A stretch of 50,421 nt of DNA from Deltaproteobacteria bacterium (GCA_016214985.1 JACRMM010000054.1:1-50421); one strand, 5' to 3'; shown: positions 25,411-33,599, counted from the first letter of the stretch. Notes: generated by a model not told the origin, from the sequence alone. Program-made: numbers and translations.

Positions 25411-26040
25411 ATGGGCACCGGCGAGGTTCGGAGACTGACGCAGGGGGCGACGGCGTTCGACCGGGAGGTCTTCGAGCGCGCGAGACCCTACCTCCGGACG
25501 CGACACAACGAGGCCCACACCGTGATTTCGCACGGATTCGCGCTGCGACTGCTGGCCGAGGAAACGGGAGACCCCGACGTGGTGCGGCCGGCGATCCTGC
25601 TCCACGATGTGGGCTGGTCGAGAGTGCCGGAGGACCGTCAGCTCAGCGCCTTCGGGCCGAGCCCCACCGACCCGGAGCTGACCCGGGTGCACGAGCGGGA
25701 AGGGGCGGCCATGGCGGCGGAGATCCTGCGAACGCTCGGCTGCCCCGAGACCCTCGTCGGGGAGGTGGCCGAGATCGTGGCCGGTCACGACACCCGGCTC
25801 GAGTCCCTGGGCCCGAGCGATGCCCTGGTCAAGGACGCCGACAAGCTCTTCCGCCTCTCGGGCGAGGGGTTCCCGATCGACTGCGGACGGTTCGGGCTCG
25901 ACCCGGACGAGCACCTGAGGTGGCTGGAGGAGAGGGTGGACCGCTGGTTCTTCACGGAGACGGCGAAGCGGATCGCCCTCGAAGAGCTCGCCGCGAGACG
26001 GTGCGAGCTGGCCGCGGCCGCGAAGGCGTCGGCGGGGTAA
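25411..26040 (+). CDS. HD-domain phosphohydrolase
   Basis: 209 residues. The HD metal motif is complete: His in EAHTVISHG (about 37-42), HD in ILLHDVGWSR, a distal His in AEIVAGHD, and Asp in VKDADKLFRLS. The family cleaves phosphate from nucleotides or other small phosphoesters. It lies 21 bp after the duplicated barrel gene and upstream of the MoaD-like gene. With the dikinase upstream it is another candidate for removing phosphate from a pathway intermediate, but nucleotide housekeeping is equally possible. Start ATG 25411 is supported by the GGGGCGAGCG spacing only weakly. Confidence 0.85.
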   Translation: MGTGEVRRLTQGATAFDREVFERARPYLRTRHNEAHTVISHGFALRLLAEETGDPDVVRPAILLHDVGWSRVPEDRQLSAFGPSPTDPELTRVHEREGAAMAAEILRTLGCPETLVGEVAEIVAGHDTRLESLGPSDALVKDADKLFRLSGEGFPIDCGRFGLDPDEHLRWLEERVDRWFFTETAKRIALEELAARRCELAAAAKASAG

Positions 26041-26173
26041 TGGCGTTGACGGTAGGCCCGAGGGACGGCGGGCGGGGACAGCGGAGCACGGCGCGGCCAC
26101 TTCCAGAGCTTCGAACGTCGCATCGCGCCGTGCGGAGTCGGCCCTGCCCGGCGGCCCGTGATCTGCTACGTCG

Positions 26174-26476
26174 ATGGCATGGGGTGGCGGGGTGACGATC
26201 CGGCTGACGCTCGCCGGCTTCCCCGACCTCGCGGCACGGCTCGGGGGGGACGCCGTGGCGGTGGAGCGCGGCGAGGGCACGATCGGCGACCTCGTGGTGT
26301 GGCTCCAGAGGACCCACGCGGACGCCGTGGGCACACGCATCCTGCGACGTGACGGGGAGATCGACGAGAGCGTCCAGGTCCTTCGCAACGGCGGGTGGGT
26401 CGGGCGGGAGCGGATGGACGATGCCCTGGTGGACGGAGACGAGGTCACGCTGCTGGTGCTGGTGGCCGGAGGGTAA
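26174..26476 (+). CDS. MoaD/ThiS-family sulfur carrier
   Basis: 100 residues, or 94 if GTG 26192 is the start. Beta-grasp features: TIRLTLAGFPDLAARLGG, TIGDLVVWLQ, ILRNGG-type turn, DDALVDGDEVTLLVLVAGG. It ends in Gly-Gly, the thiocarboxylate tail needed to carry sulfur for pterin-cofactor synthesis. It is 49 bp upstream of the aldehyde:ferredoxin oxidoreductase gene, a common pairing that suggests a carrier dedicated to the tungsten/molybdenum pterin of that enzyme, and perhaps of the acetylene-hydratase-like one. No MoaE is nearby. Confidence 0.82.
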   Translation: MAWGGGVTIRLTLAGFPDLAARLGGDAVAVERGEGTIGDLVVWLQRTHADAVGTRILRRDGEIDESVQVLRNGGWVGRERMDDALVDGDEVTLLVLVAGG

Positions 26477-26525
26477 GGCGGTCGAGGTCGGCCCGGAGGC
26501 CGCGGAGAGGGACGGAGACGGAACG

Positions 26526-28364
26526 ATGGCGACGATGACGGGCAAGCTCCTCAGGATCGATCTCACGACCGGCACGCACCGGGACGAGGAGATCCCCGCG
26601 TCGTACACTCGCGAGTACCTGTCCGCCCGCGGTCTCGGTGTCCGATACCTCTATGACGAGCTGCGGCCGGGCGTCGATCCCCTCTCGCCCGAGAACAAGC
26701 TGATCTTCGGCATCGGGCTCCTCGGGGGCACCAAGCTCCAAGGTTTCTCCAAGTGGGCGGTCATGACCAAGAGCCCGCTGACCGGCACGATCATGCGCTC
26801 GATCACGGGCGGGAACTTCGGCGTCTGGATGAAGTCGGCCGGCTACGACCTGATCGTCCTGGAGGGCCGGGCCCCCGACGCCTGCCACGTCCACATCGAC
26901 GAGCACGGCGTCCACTTCCTGGATGCCCGCGACCTCCTCGGGCAGGACCCGCGCGCCGTTCAGGCTCGGCTCAAGGAGCGTCACGGCCCCCAGACCGAGT
27001 CGGCCTGCATCGGGCTGGCCGGTGAGCGCGGCGTCCTCTACGCGGTGATTGCGTCGGGCGAGCGGACCGCGTCCCGGGGCGGGGTGGGGACGGTGATGGG
27101 CTCGAAGAACCTCAAGGCGATCTCGATCCACGCGCCGCGCGCCAAGGTCGTCGCCCACGACGCCGCGAGGTTCGACGAGCTCGCCCGGGCCCAGATCGAG
27201 ATGCTCAAGGAGAACCCCCGGCGAAAGACGATGAACACGGTGGGAACGCCCTACATCACCACGGTGCTGGCACAGAAGGGCATCCTGCCGATGCGGAACT
27301 TCCGGGAGGGGAGCATCGAGAACCTCCAGGAGATCTCCGGCAACGCGTTCCTCGAGACCAAGGAGGCGACGTCGGGCTGCCACGCGTGCATGACGCGGTG
27401 CGGCGGGATGCGCTCCGTCGTGCGCGGCCCGTACGCAGGCACGAGGATCGACGGGCCGGAGTACGAGTCGGTGTTCTCCCTCGGCCCGGGTCTGGGGATC
27501 GCGGACCGGCAGTTCATCGTCGACGCCAACGCGGCCTGCGACTACTACGGCCTGGACACGATCAGCGCCGGCGTGTGTGCGTCCTTTGCCTTCGAGCTCT
27601 ACGAGCGGGGTGTGCTCGGGCCGAGCGACACGGGCGGCGTAGAGCTCACCTGGGGCAACCAGGAGGCCGCCCTGTGGCTGCTCGAGCGGATCGCGAAGCG
27701 CGATGGGGTGGGCGACCTCCTGAGCCAGGGCGTGAAGAGGGCCGGGCAGCGCTGCGGGGGAGACGCGCCGGACATCGCCATGCACGTGAAGGGGCTGGAG
27801 CTTCCGGGCTACGAGCCGCGGTCGGTGAAGGGGTATGCCCTGAGCATGGCGACCTCGAACATCGGGGGGAGTCACATGTACGGTCGCCCCCGCGACGAGC
27901 TCGCCGGGAAGGTCGACCCGCACACAGAGACCGGAAAAGGCGAGGCGATCGCCCAGGTGCAGAAGGAACAGGCCCTGGAAGACTCCCTGATCGCCTGCTC
28001 CTTCGGGAACTCCGGCCTCTCCCTGAAGGACTACGCCGCGTTCCTCGTGGCCGCGACCGGGATCGAGGCGCTCGGGTCCCCGGAGGAGCTCCGCACGATC
28101 GGGGAGCGCGTCGTCTGCCTGGAGCGGTGCTTCAACGTGCGCGAGGGCTTCGGCCGCGCGGACGACACGCTGCCGAGGCGGATGTTCCGGGAGCCCCTGC
28201 TCGACGCGGGGCCGTCCACCGGGCAGCGGGTGAGCTCGCTCGACACCCTCCTCGACGAGTACTACCGCGCGCTGGGGTACGACGCCGAGGGTGTGCCGCG
28301 GCTGGAGACCCTCGAGGCCCTGGGCCTCGGAGCCCTCACCCGCGACCTGACCCCGGCAGAGTGA
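26526..28364 (+). CDS. Aldehyde:ferredoxin oxidoreductase family (W/Mo)
   Basis: 612 residues with the family architecture: N-terminal GKLLRIDLTTGTHRDEEIP, YLSARGLGVRYLYDEL, the pterin-binding SITGGNFG and ERTASRGGVGTVMGSKNLKAI blocks, cluster ligands CHACMTRCGG (from about 285), YGLDTISAG (about 340) and the last Cys in LIACSFG (about 491). It catalyses oxidation of an aldehyde to a carboxylate, or the reverse, with ferredoxin and a W-bis-pterin in the cytosol. The class of aldehyde cannot be read from sequence. ATG 26526 is chosen because upstream in-frame codons overlap the MoaD-like gene. Followed by a CoA ligase gene, it could supply that enzyme's acid. Confidence 0.93.
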   Translation: MATMTGKLLRIDLTTGTHRDEEIPASYTREYLSARGLGVRYLYDELRPGVDPLSPENKLIFGIGLLGGTKLQGFSKWAVMTKSPLTGTIMRSITGGNFGVWMKSAGYDLIVLEGRAPDACHVHIDEHGVHFLDARDLLGQDPRAVQARLKERHGPQTESACIGLAGERGVLYAVIASGERTASRGGVGTVMGSKNLKAISIHAPRAKVVAHDAARFDELARAQIEMLKENPRRKTMNTVGTPYITTVLAQKGILPMRNFREGSIENLQEISGNAFLETKEATSGCHACMTRCGGMRSVVRGPYAGTRIDGPEYESVFSLGPGLGIADRQFIVDANAACDYYGLDTISAGVCASFAFELYERGVLGPSDTGGVELTWGNQEAALWLLERIAKRDGVGDLLSQGVKRAGQRCGGDAPDIAMHVKGLELPGYEPRSVKGYALSMATSNIGGSHMYGRPRDELAGKVDPHTETGKGEAIAQVQKEQALEDSLIACSFGNSGLSLKDYAAFLVAATGIEALGSPEELRTIGERVVCLERCFNVREGFGRADDTLPRRMFREPLLDAGPSTGQRVSSLDTLLDEYYRALGYDAEGVPRLETLEALGLGALTRDLTPAE

Positions 28365-28458
28365 TCGGCCTCCGCCCCGCGGTGCCGCTCTCTGGCTCGC
28401 CCGTTGTACTAGTGGCTGTCCTATAAGCTCAAGTTGCAGATGCTATCAGTAGATACGA

Positions 28459-28488
28459 TTGGAACCTCGTTTCGGAGGTTCCTATAAT
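28459..28488 (+). promoter_or_regulatory. Promoter with a dyad in its spacer
   Basis: TTGGAA (28459-28464) and a perfect TATAAT (28483-28488) are 18 bp apart. The spacer region contains GGAACCTC-GTTTCG-GAGGTTCC (28461-28482), an 8-bp perfect inverted repeat. A dyad lying between -35 and -10 is the layout of MerR-family activated promoters, though their spacer is usually 19-20 bp. It lies about 180 bp before the CoA-ligase start, in an AT-richer patch (28410-28650) without a gene. The hairpin alone could also be a terminator for the upstream operon, but no T-run follows. Confidence 0.45.
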
Positions 28489-28668
28489 GAAGTTCAGCTT
28501 TATTCGTTGGTCCAGTCTGTAGCTAAGAGGGGCACCAAGCGTCTTATTGGGAGCGCTGGATCGACGAGCCGATCGTTACTAGAGGACCTGGCAAGGGGAA
28601 TTCTGAGAGCATCCAACGGTTTCTCGCCGATTGGGATGCTGGAACGTACGACCGGAGCGGAGATCGGC

Positions 28669-30009
28669 ATGGGCGCAGAGACCGAGTACTGGAACGCGAC
28701 CCTGGAGACGCTGGACCACGAGCGGTTGCGGGCGCTGCAGCTGCGAAAGCTCCAGCGGGTCGTGGCCTGGGGCTACGAGAAGAGCCGGCTCTACCGGCGC
28801 ACCTTCGACGCGGCCGGTTTTCGGCCCGAGCACCTGCGCACCTGGGACGACGTGACCCGGGTTCCCCTTCTCACCAAGCACGACTACCGGTGCCAGGACA
28901 CCGAGCCGTTCCCCTACGGCGACACCTTGTGCGTGCCACTCGACGACGTCACGGTCTTCCACCAGACCAGCGGCACCACCGGCACCCCGGTCTACCAGCC
29001 CGACACCTGGGCCGACTGGGAGTGGTGGAGCGAGTGCTGGGCCACGATCCTGTGGGCCCAGGGGTTTCGTCCCTCGGACCGGGTGTTTCTGCCCTTCGGC
29101 TACAACATCTTCGTGGCCTACTGGGCCGGCCACTACGCCTGCGAGAAGATCGGGTGCGAGGTGGTGCCGGGAGGGGTGCTGGGCACGACCGAGCGGCTCA
29201 TGAAAATGAAGGAGCTGAAGGTCACGGCGTTCATGGCTACTCCCACCTACGTGCTGGGCATGGCCGACACGGCGAGGGCCGAGCTCGGGTTGGATCCCCG
29301 GGAGTTCGGGATCCAGCGGGTGCTGTGCGCCGGGGAGCCGGGGGCGCTGATCCCGAGCACGAAGAAGCGGATGGAGGAGATCTGGGGCTGTCCGGTGCAC
29401 GACCACGTGGGCGCCACGGAAGTGGGGGCGTGGAGCTTCGAGTGCCGGCACCGGCCCGGGGGGCTTCACGTCAACGAGGGGATGTTCCTGGTGGAGCTTC
29501 TGGCGCTGGACTCCGACGAGGTCGTGACAGAGGCGGGGGTGCCGGGGCGCATCGTCATCACCTCGTTCGACCGGCAGGCGCAGCCGTGCATCCGGTTCGA
29601 CACCAAGGACGTGTCGATGTGGTCACCTCGGGGGTGCGGGTGCGGGCGAACCTGGCGGATCCTGGACGGGGGCGTGCACGGGCGGGTGGACCACATCACG
29701 AAGGTCAAGGGGGTGCTCTTCTCGCCGATCGCGGTGGAGGAGGTGGTGCGGTCGTTCCCGGAGATCGACGGGGAGTTCGAGATCATCGTGGACAAGAAGG
29801 GCGACCTGGACACGATCGGGCTGCGCCTGGAGATGCCGCGGGGGCAGGGGGAGGCGGAGCAAGAGGACCTGGTGAAGCGGCTCTTGTCGGCGCTTCGCTG
29901 GAAGACGCAGCTCAACTTCGACCTGGAGCGGCTGGCGTTCGGGACGCTGCCGCGCTACGCGCTGAAGGCCCGGCGGTTCCACGACCGCAGAAAGGAGGCA
30001 CACCCGTGA
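28669..30009 (+). CDS. PaaK-like aryl/acyl-CoA ligase
   Basis: 446 residues, the usual length for phenylacetate-CoA ligase. ATP-loop TSGTTGTPVYQ (near 100), CAGEPGALIPSTKKRMEEIWG, DHVGATEVG, then FDTKDVSMW, GRVDHITKVKGVLFSPIAVEEV and a C-terminal ferredoxin-like domain. A CGCGRTW Cys pair sits before the hinge. It activates a carboxylate, typically aromatic, to its CoA thioester via the adenylate. ATG 28669 is preceded by GGAGCGGAG; in-frame codons upstream read into the AT-rich promoter patch and give no family similarity. It lies downstream of the aldehyde oxidoreductase and overlaps the 60-residue gene that follows. Confidence 0.9.
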   Translation: MGAETEYWNATLETLDHERLRALQLRKLQRVVAWGYEKSRLYRRTFDAAGFRPEHLRTWDDVTRVPLLTKHDYRCQDTEPFPYGDTLCVPLDDVTVFHQTSGTTGTPVYQPDTWADWEWWSECWATILWAQGFRPSDRVFLPFGYNIFVAYWAGHYACEKIGCEVVPGGVLGTTERLMKMKELKVTAFMATPTYVLGMADTARAELGLDPREFGIQRVLCAGEPGALIPSTKKRMEEIWGCPVHDHVGATEVGAWSFECRHRPGGLHVNEGMFLVELLALDSDEVVTEAGVPGRIVITSFDRQAQPCIRFDTKDVSMWSPRGCGCGRTWRILDGGVHGRVDHITKVKGVLFSPIAVEEVVRSFPEIDGEFEIIVDKKGDLDTIGLRLEMPRGQGEAEQEDLVKRLLSALRWKTQLNFDLERLAFGTLPRYALKARRFHDRRKEAHP

Positions 30010-30188
30010 GCGACGCCGAGGCGATTCACACGATCACCCTGGCGCTGGTGGCGCTGGCGCGGGACCTGGACGCGCTCCAGGCCGCGGGCCGGGGCATCCC
30101 GGCGGTGGAGAAGAACGCCGTGCGCATGCGCGGCGCGCTGAGACAGCTCGAGGTCCAGTTCGCCGACCTCGATGCCGTGATGACGTAG
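30006..30188 (+). CDS. 60-residue helical protein overlapping the CoA ligase
   Basis: GTG 30006 overlaps the ligase stop (GTGA), and a near-perfect AAAGGAGG lies at 29992-29999, so it is very likely translated. The product is almost all helix (AIHTITLALVALARDLDALQ, then VEKNAVRMRGALRQLEVQFADLD) with no Cys, no signal peptide and no membrane segment. I do not recognise the family. Tight coupling to the ligase suggests a binding partner or subunit. It ends the catabolic cluster; the next gene runs the other way. Confidence 0.65.
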   Translation: MSDAEAIHTITLALVALARDLDALQAAGRGIPAVEKNAVRMRGALRQLEVQFADLDAVMT

Positions 30189-30336
30189 CCCCACCCCAGC
30201 CGAAATCCGACCGAGGAGAGATCGGCGCCGGGCAGACGGCGCCGAAGCCGCCTCCGGCGCCCGATCCTGACCTCCCTGGCCCTCTGACCGGGGCTCGCGC
30301 TGCTACGACAGCGACTCTTCAGGACCAATGCGGATG

Positions 30337-30422
30337 ATCCACAGATTCCTCAGAGGGCGAAGATGGACAGAAGTGCGTTCCGCTGTTTCTCTTGTTGGTT
30401 CCAATCCGTGAAATCTGCGGAT
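30337..30422. repeat. Short inverted-repeat relic
   Basis: ATCCACAGATT (30337-30347) and AATCTGCGGAT (30412-30422) are inverted copies with one mismatch, 64 bp apart. The surrounding segment is AT-richer than its neighbours. The AATCTGYGGAT string is a widespread intergenic motif in bacterial genomes, so this may be a miniature-element relic. No gene is inside. Confidence 0.4.
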
Positions 30423-30468
30423 GTGTCGTTGGGGTACTAACCCGTCCTCGTGGGGGCGGCTCCCCCGC

Positions 30469-31020
30469 TCAGCCCTTTTCCCTCCGCCACAGCTCGTACC
30501 AGTAGAACGCCGCGAGGACCAGGCCGTGGGCGATCTCGCCCGCGCGGATGCGACGGGGCACGTCGGCCAGAGGGAACTTCTCCACCCGGAGATCCTCACC
30601 GGGGTCCGGGGTCGGGGCCGCGACCTCGAGGGCCCCCAGGGCCAGATAGGTGTGGCAGTAGTTGTTCTGCAGCGCGGGCTGCGCCTGCACCGTGCCCAGG
30701 TGCAGGATCTCGGCGGCCCGGTACCCGGTCTCCTCCAGAAGCTCCCGGGCCGCCGCGTCCGCGGGGTCCTCCGCCTCGTGATCCACGATGCCCCCCGGGA
30801 TCTCCAAGGTTACCTGCCGAACCCCGTGCCGGAACTGGTGCACCATGACGACGTCACCCTCGGGCGTGATTGGGATCACGTTGACCCAATCGCGCGTCTC
30901 CAGCACGTAGAAGTCGTGGGCCGCGCCCGTGCGTGGGCTCACCGCCCTGTCGCGGCGCAGGGTGAAGATGCGGAAGTCGCGCTCGACGACGGACTCGACG
31001 ACAGGCCAGTGATTGGGCAC
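30469..31020 (-). CDS. Nudix hydrolase, ADP-ribose-pyrophosphatase-like
   Basis: 183 residues. The Nudix helix runs from GGIVDHEAEDP to AARELLEETGY, matching Gx5Ex7REUxEExGU in its REL.EETG core. Upstream strands (VNVIPITPEGDVVMVHQFRHG) and the downstream TVQAQPALQNNYCHTYLA region resemble the ADP-ribose pyrophosphatase branch. It likely cleaves nucleoside-diphosphate sugars in the cytosol. It is convergent with the CoA-ligase cluster and is followed upstream by a short conserved hypothetical gene on the same strand. Confidence 0.92.
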   Translation of the reverse strand: MPNHWPVVESVVERDFRIFTLRRDRAVSPRTGAAHDFYVLETRDWVNVIPITPEGDVVMVHQFRHGVRQVTLEIPGGIVDHEAEDPADAAARELLEETGYRAAEILHLGTVQAQPALQNNYCHTYLALGALEVAAPTPDPGEDLRVEKFPLADVPRRIRAGEIAHGLVLAAFYWYELWRREKG

Positions 31021-31054
31021 GATCGGCTCCTCCCTGGGGGGTGGGGGTAGCGGG

Positions 31055-31375
31055 TCAGTCTCCCTTGCGGGGCGGGAACACGATCACCTTTCCCGGCGGC
31101 CGGGGCGCCGGGTCAGCCGGCGCCTCGGCGGGAACCGGGTCGGCGAGCCGCTCGATCTGCACGGGGGTCCCGCCCATGGTGAAGGGTTCCCCGTCGATCT
31201 GCACCGGCTCCAGGGTCCAGACCATCTCCTGGGGCGGGAGGGTCAGCACCTGGAAGCGAAAGCGGCGCCAGCCCTTCTTGGCATCGAAGAGGATCTCCTC
31301 GACGCGGCCGTAGAAGGCGGGTTTGCCGTCGATGTGGACGAGGATGACGTCGCGGGGCTGCACGTGGGTGTCCAT
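31055..31375 (-). CDS. Conserved hypothetical protein
   Basis: 106 residues, start ATG 31375 with AGGA about 8 bp upstream. The N-terminal 75 residues look like a compact beta-barrel (VILVHIDGKPAFYGRVEEILFD, WRRFRFQVLTLPPQEMVWTLEP), followed by a Pro-rich tail. I recall similar short proteins in deltaproteobacterial genomes but no assigned function. It overlaps nothing and sits between the Nudix and DUF1848 genes on the minus strand. A much longer in-frame upstream extension is a shadow of the DUF1848 gene and is not used. Confidence 0.6.
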   Translation of the reverse strand: MDTHVQPRDVILVHIDGKPAFYGRVEEILFDAKKGWRRFRFQVLTLPPQEMVWTLEPVQIDGEPFTMGGTPVQIERLADPVPAEAPADPAPRPPGKVIVFPPRKGD

Positions 31376-31443
31376 AAGAGTCCTCGGCCTTGGGCCGGTG
31401 TTGGGGGAGCCCGGACCGGTCGGGTTCCCGGGGGGGACGGGCG

Positions 31444-32343
31444 TCAGGAGAGCCTCTCCGATGTCGGCTCGTGCGCCGCCCGGCGCGCCGCCGCCCGAGC
31501 CGGCGAGCCGGTCGCGTAGCAGTAGAGACAACCGTGGACGCAGGTATCGTAGACACCCAGATCCACTGACGGCGCACAGCGGCAGGCCGGGCGCTGCCCG
31601 GGATCTCTTCCCCGGGCCGCCGACAGCCCCCATACCTGCGCCAGGAGCGCGGCGTCGATACAGGCGCCGGGCCCGATGGCGGCCCCCACCAGCTCCTCGC
31701 AGCACGACTGCATCCGGATGCCGAGGGCCTCGGTTTCGGCCGCCAGGTCGGCCGCGAGGCGCAGCGTTTCTTCGAGCGCGCGCGCGTCGGCACCGTCCAA
31801 GGCCAGCGGCGCCACGAACCCGGCGGCGGCGAGCCGCCGCCGGGCCTTGGCGTAGTCGTCGTATAAGCTCACAATGCACCGCCGGGTCGATCCGTCGAGC
31901 GCGGCGGCGAGGCGCCGGATGTTGCGGCGATGCCACGCCCCGTCGAGGCCGGCCGCCGGGCACACCAAGACCGGATCGTAGCGCCACGCCACCCGATCCG
32001 GCCCGACGCGCCGGGCGAGCGCCCGGACCGCGGCGACCGCCGCCTCGGTGGAGGGCGCGGCGGGCTCCAGGGCCCGCGGGTACCCGGTGATCGTGACGAG
32101 CCACAGCGTGCGCACTCCTCGCGCCTCCCACTCCGGCAGGGCAGCGAGCAGGGTGGAGGGGTTTCGCGTCCACAGGACGAGCGCTTCCAGTTCCCCTTCG
32201 GGCGCGGGCCGGAGGTCGACGCGGCGCAACCGGCGGGGATCGAAGGGGTGGGGCACGGCCGCGAAGCCTGCGGCGAGCCGGCCCGCGAGCCACTCCGGGT
32301 ACAGCGCCGGCACGTCGGTGCGGCGGCTCGCGGAGACGATCAC
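31444..32343 (-). CDS. DUF1848 family protein
   Basis: 299 residues, GTG start at 32343 overlapping the CPBP gene's stop (GTGA). It opens VIVSASRRTDVPALYPEWLAGRL, typical of DUF1848, and ends with a Cys-rich signature (CRCAPSVDLGVYDTCVHGCLYCYA) that could bind an iron-sulfur cluster, reminiscent of radical-SAM-related enzymes. The middle (WLVTITGYPRALEP, RVAWRYDPVL) looks like a TIM-barrel. The activity is unknown. It is co-transcribed with the membrane protease upstream. Confidence 0.85.
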   Translation of the reverse strand: MIVSASRRTDVPALYPEWLAGRLAAGFAAVPHPFDPRRLRRVDLRPAPEGELEALVLWTRNPSTLLAALPEWEARGVRTLWLVTITGYPRALEPAAPSTEAAVAAVRALARRVGPDRVAWRYDPVLVCPAAGLDGAWHRRNIRRLAAALDGSTRRCIVSLYDDYAKARRRLAAAGFVAPLALDGADARALEETLRLAADLAAETEALGIRMQSCCEELVGAAIGPGACIDAALLAQVWGLSAARGRDPGQRPACRCAPSVDLGVYDTCVHGCLYCYATGSPARAAARRAAHEPTSERLS

Positions 32344-32921
32344 GGCGGGTCCGCCGAGGCCTCGCCGGCCATGAGAATCAACCCTACGGCGTTGATCACG
32401 ATGTGCGCGCTCGCCGGCGCGGCCAGACCACCGGTTGCCTGGGCCAGCCGGCCCAGGACCAGGCCGGCGGCGGCCGCCCAGAGGGCCCAGGGCCAGAGAC
32501 CCCGTCGGGGCACCCAATGGGCGAGGCCGAAGAGAGCCGACGAGCCGACCAGGCCCAGATAGGGGAGGGCCAGGCCCCGGAACACGAGCTCTTCGCCCAG
32601 GCCACTGAGCGCCGCGAGCAGCACCGCGTCGGCCGGGTGCAGGGGGCCGAGGGTCTGCGTCAGCAGCTGCGTGAGCCGTCGGCCCCAGGGGGTCCAGCGG
32701 GTCAGCCCCTGGCCCGCCGCCGCGATCGCGACCCCGGCGGCGACGCCCCACAGGATCCCCTGGATCGGGTCGCGGCCTGTCAGCAGCGAGCCCGCGTGGG
32801 GCGCCCGGAAGGCGCGCAGCGGACCCTCGAGCCGTGCCAGAGCGGCGAGGGCCGCCACAGTCACCCCGGCGTAGGCGAAGGCAGCGCGTGTCCAGGGAGG
32901 GGTTGCGGCGGTCTCGTCCAA
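32340..32921 (-). CDS. CPBP-family intramembrane metalloprotease
   Basis: 193 residues with about six hydrophobic segments. The Abi/CPBP motifs are in order: EELVFRG (motif 1, EExxxR), FGLAHW (motif 2) and HIVINAVGL (motif 3). These supply the Glu, His and Asn of the glutamate/metal-type intramembrane site. The start appears to be TTG 32921, and the ribosome site is weak, so an internal start is possible. In bacteria the family includes bacteriocin-immunity and signalling proteases; the substrate here is unknown. Its stop overlaps the DUF1848 start. Confidence 0.85.
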   Translation of the reverse strand: MDETAATPPWTRAAFAYAGVTVAALAALARLEGPLRAFRAPHAGSLLTGRDPIQGILWGVAAGVAIAAAGQGLTRWTPWGRRLTQLLTQTLGPLHPADAVLLAALSGLGEELVFRGLALPYLGLVGSSALFGLAHWVPRRGLWPWALWAAAAGLVLGRLAQATGGLAAPASAHIVINAVGLILMAGEASADPP

Positions 32922-33069
32922 GCGGCGTCACCGAGGGCAGGAAGGCGTGGGGCGAATGTACCCCGAGCCCGGCCGCCGCGGCAAGGTTGGGATCGGGGCG
33001 GAGGGCTCCGGGTGCGGTTCCTGCGCCACGGGTTTGGAGGGAGCGCGAAACGCTCGGAGGGTCGGCGGC

Positions 33070-33465
33070 TTGAAGCGGAATCGGAGCCGGAGGATCCGGA
33101 TCGGCAAACTCTGGCGGCAGCTCTGGGCGCGGAAGGCGCCTCGGAGCCGGAGGGGCTGCCGCGCCTGCGGGGTGTGCTGCGAGGTGTTCGCGGAGGCCCT
33201 CTCGGCCTGCCCGGAGGACCTCGAGCGGTGGCGGGCCCAGGGGAGGCGCGACCTCCTGGCCCGGGTGGGGTCCGGCGGGGAGCTCTGGACCGACCCCGAG
33301 ACCGGGCTGCGCGAGCCGGCCTGCCCCTTCCTCAGCCGAAGCGGCCCCGATCGGGCCCTGTGCGGGATTCACGACACCAAGCCGGAGCTCTGCCGGCGCT
33401 ATCCCTCCCCCGTCCACGGCAGTCGCTGCCTACTCGGGACTCGCTTCGATCCCGACGGACGATGA
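33070..33465 (+). CDS. YkgJ-type cysteine-cluster protein
   Basis: 131 residues from TTG 33070, which has GGAGGG at ideal spacing; an in-frame ATG at 32947 would add 41 low-complexity residues. Metal-binding cysteines appear as CRACGVCC near the N-terminus, then CPFLS, CGIHDTKPELCRRYP and a final C, the UPF0153/YkgJ pattern for zinc or iron-sulfur binding. The role is unknown; relatives are annotated as putative metal chelators or oxidoreductases. It is divergent from the CPBP gene and followed by a 134-bp gap before the long envelope operon. Confidence 0.78.
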   Translation: MKRNRSRRIRIGKLWRQLWARKAPRSRRGCRACGVCCEVFAEALSACPEDLERWRAQGRRDLLARVGSGGELWTDPETGLREPACPFLSRSGPDRALCGIHDTKPELCRRYPSPVHGSRCLLGTRFDPDGR

Positions 33466-33599
33466 CGGGCCGGCGTCAAGTCCGGAGCCCTCGCGGTCGA
33501 TCCTAGGCGTTGCCCCATCGGGCTCGCTCGGGGTCGGCCACCGCCGACTCGGCATTGCGCCCCGGTGTGGGGAAACGGTAACATCCGCACTTCGTCACT

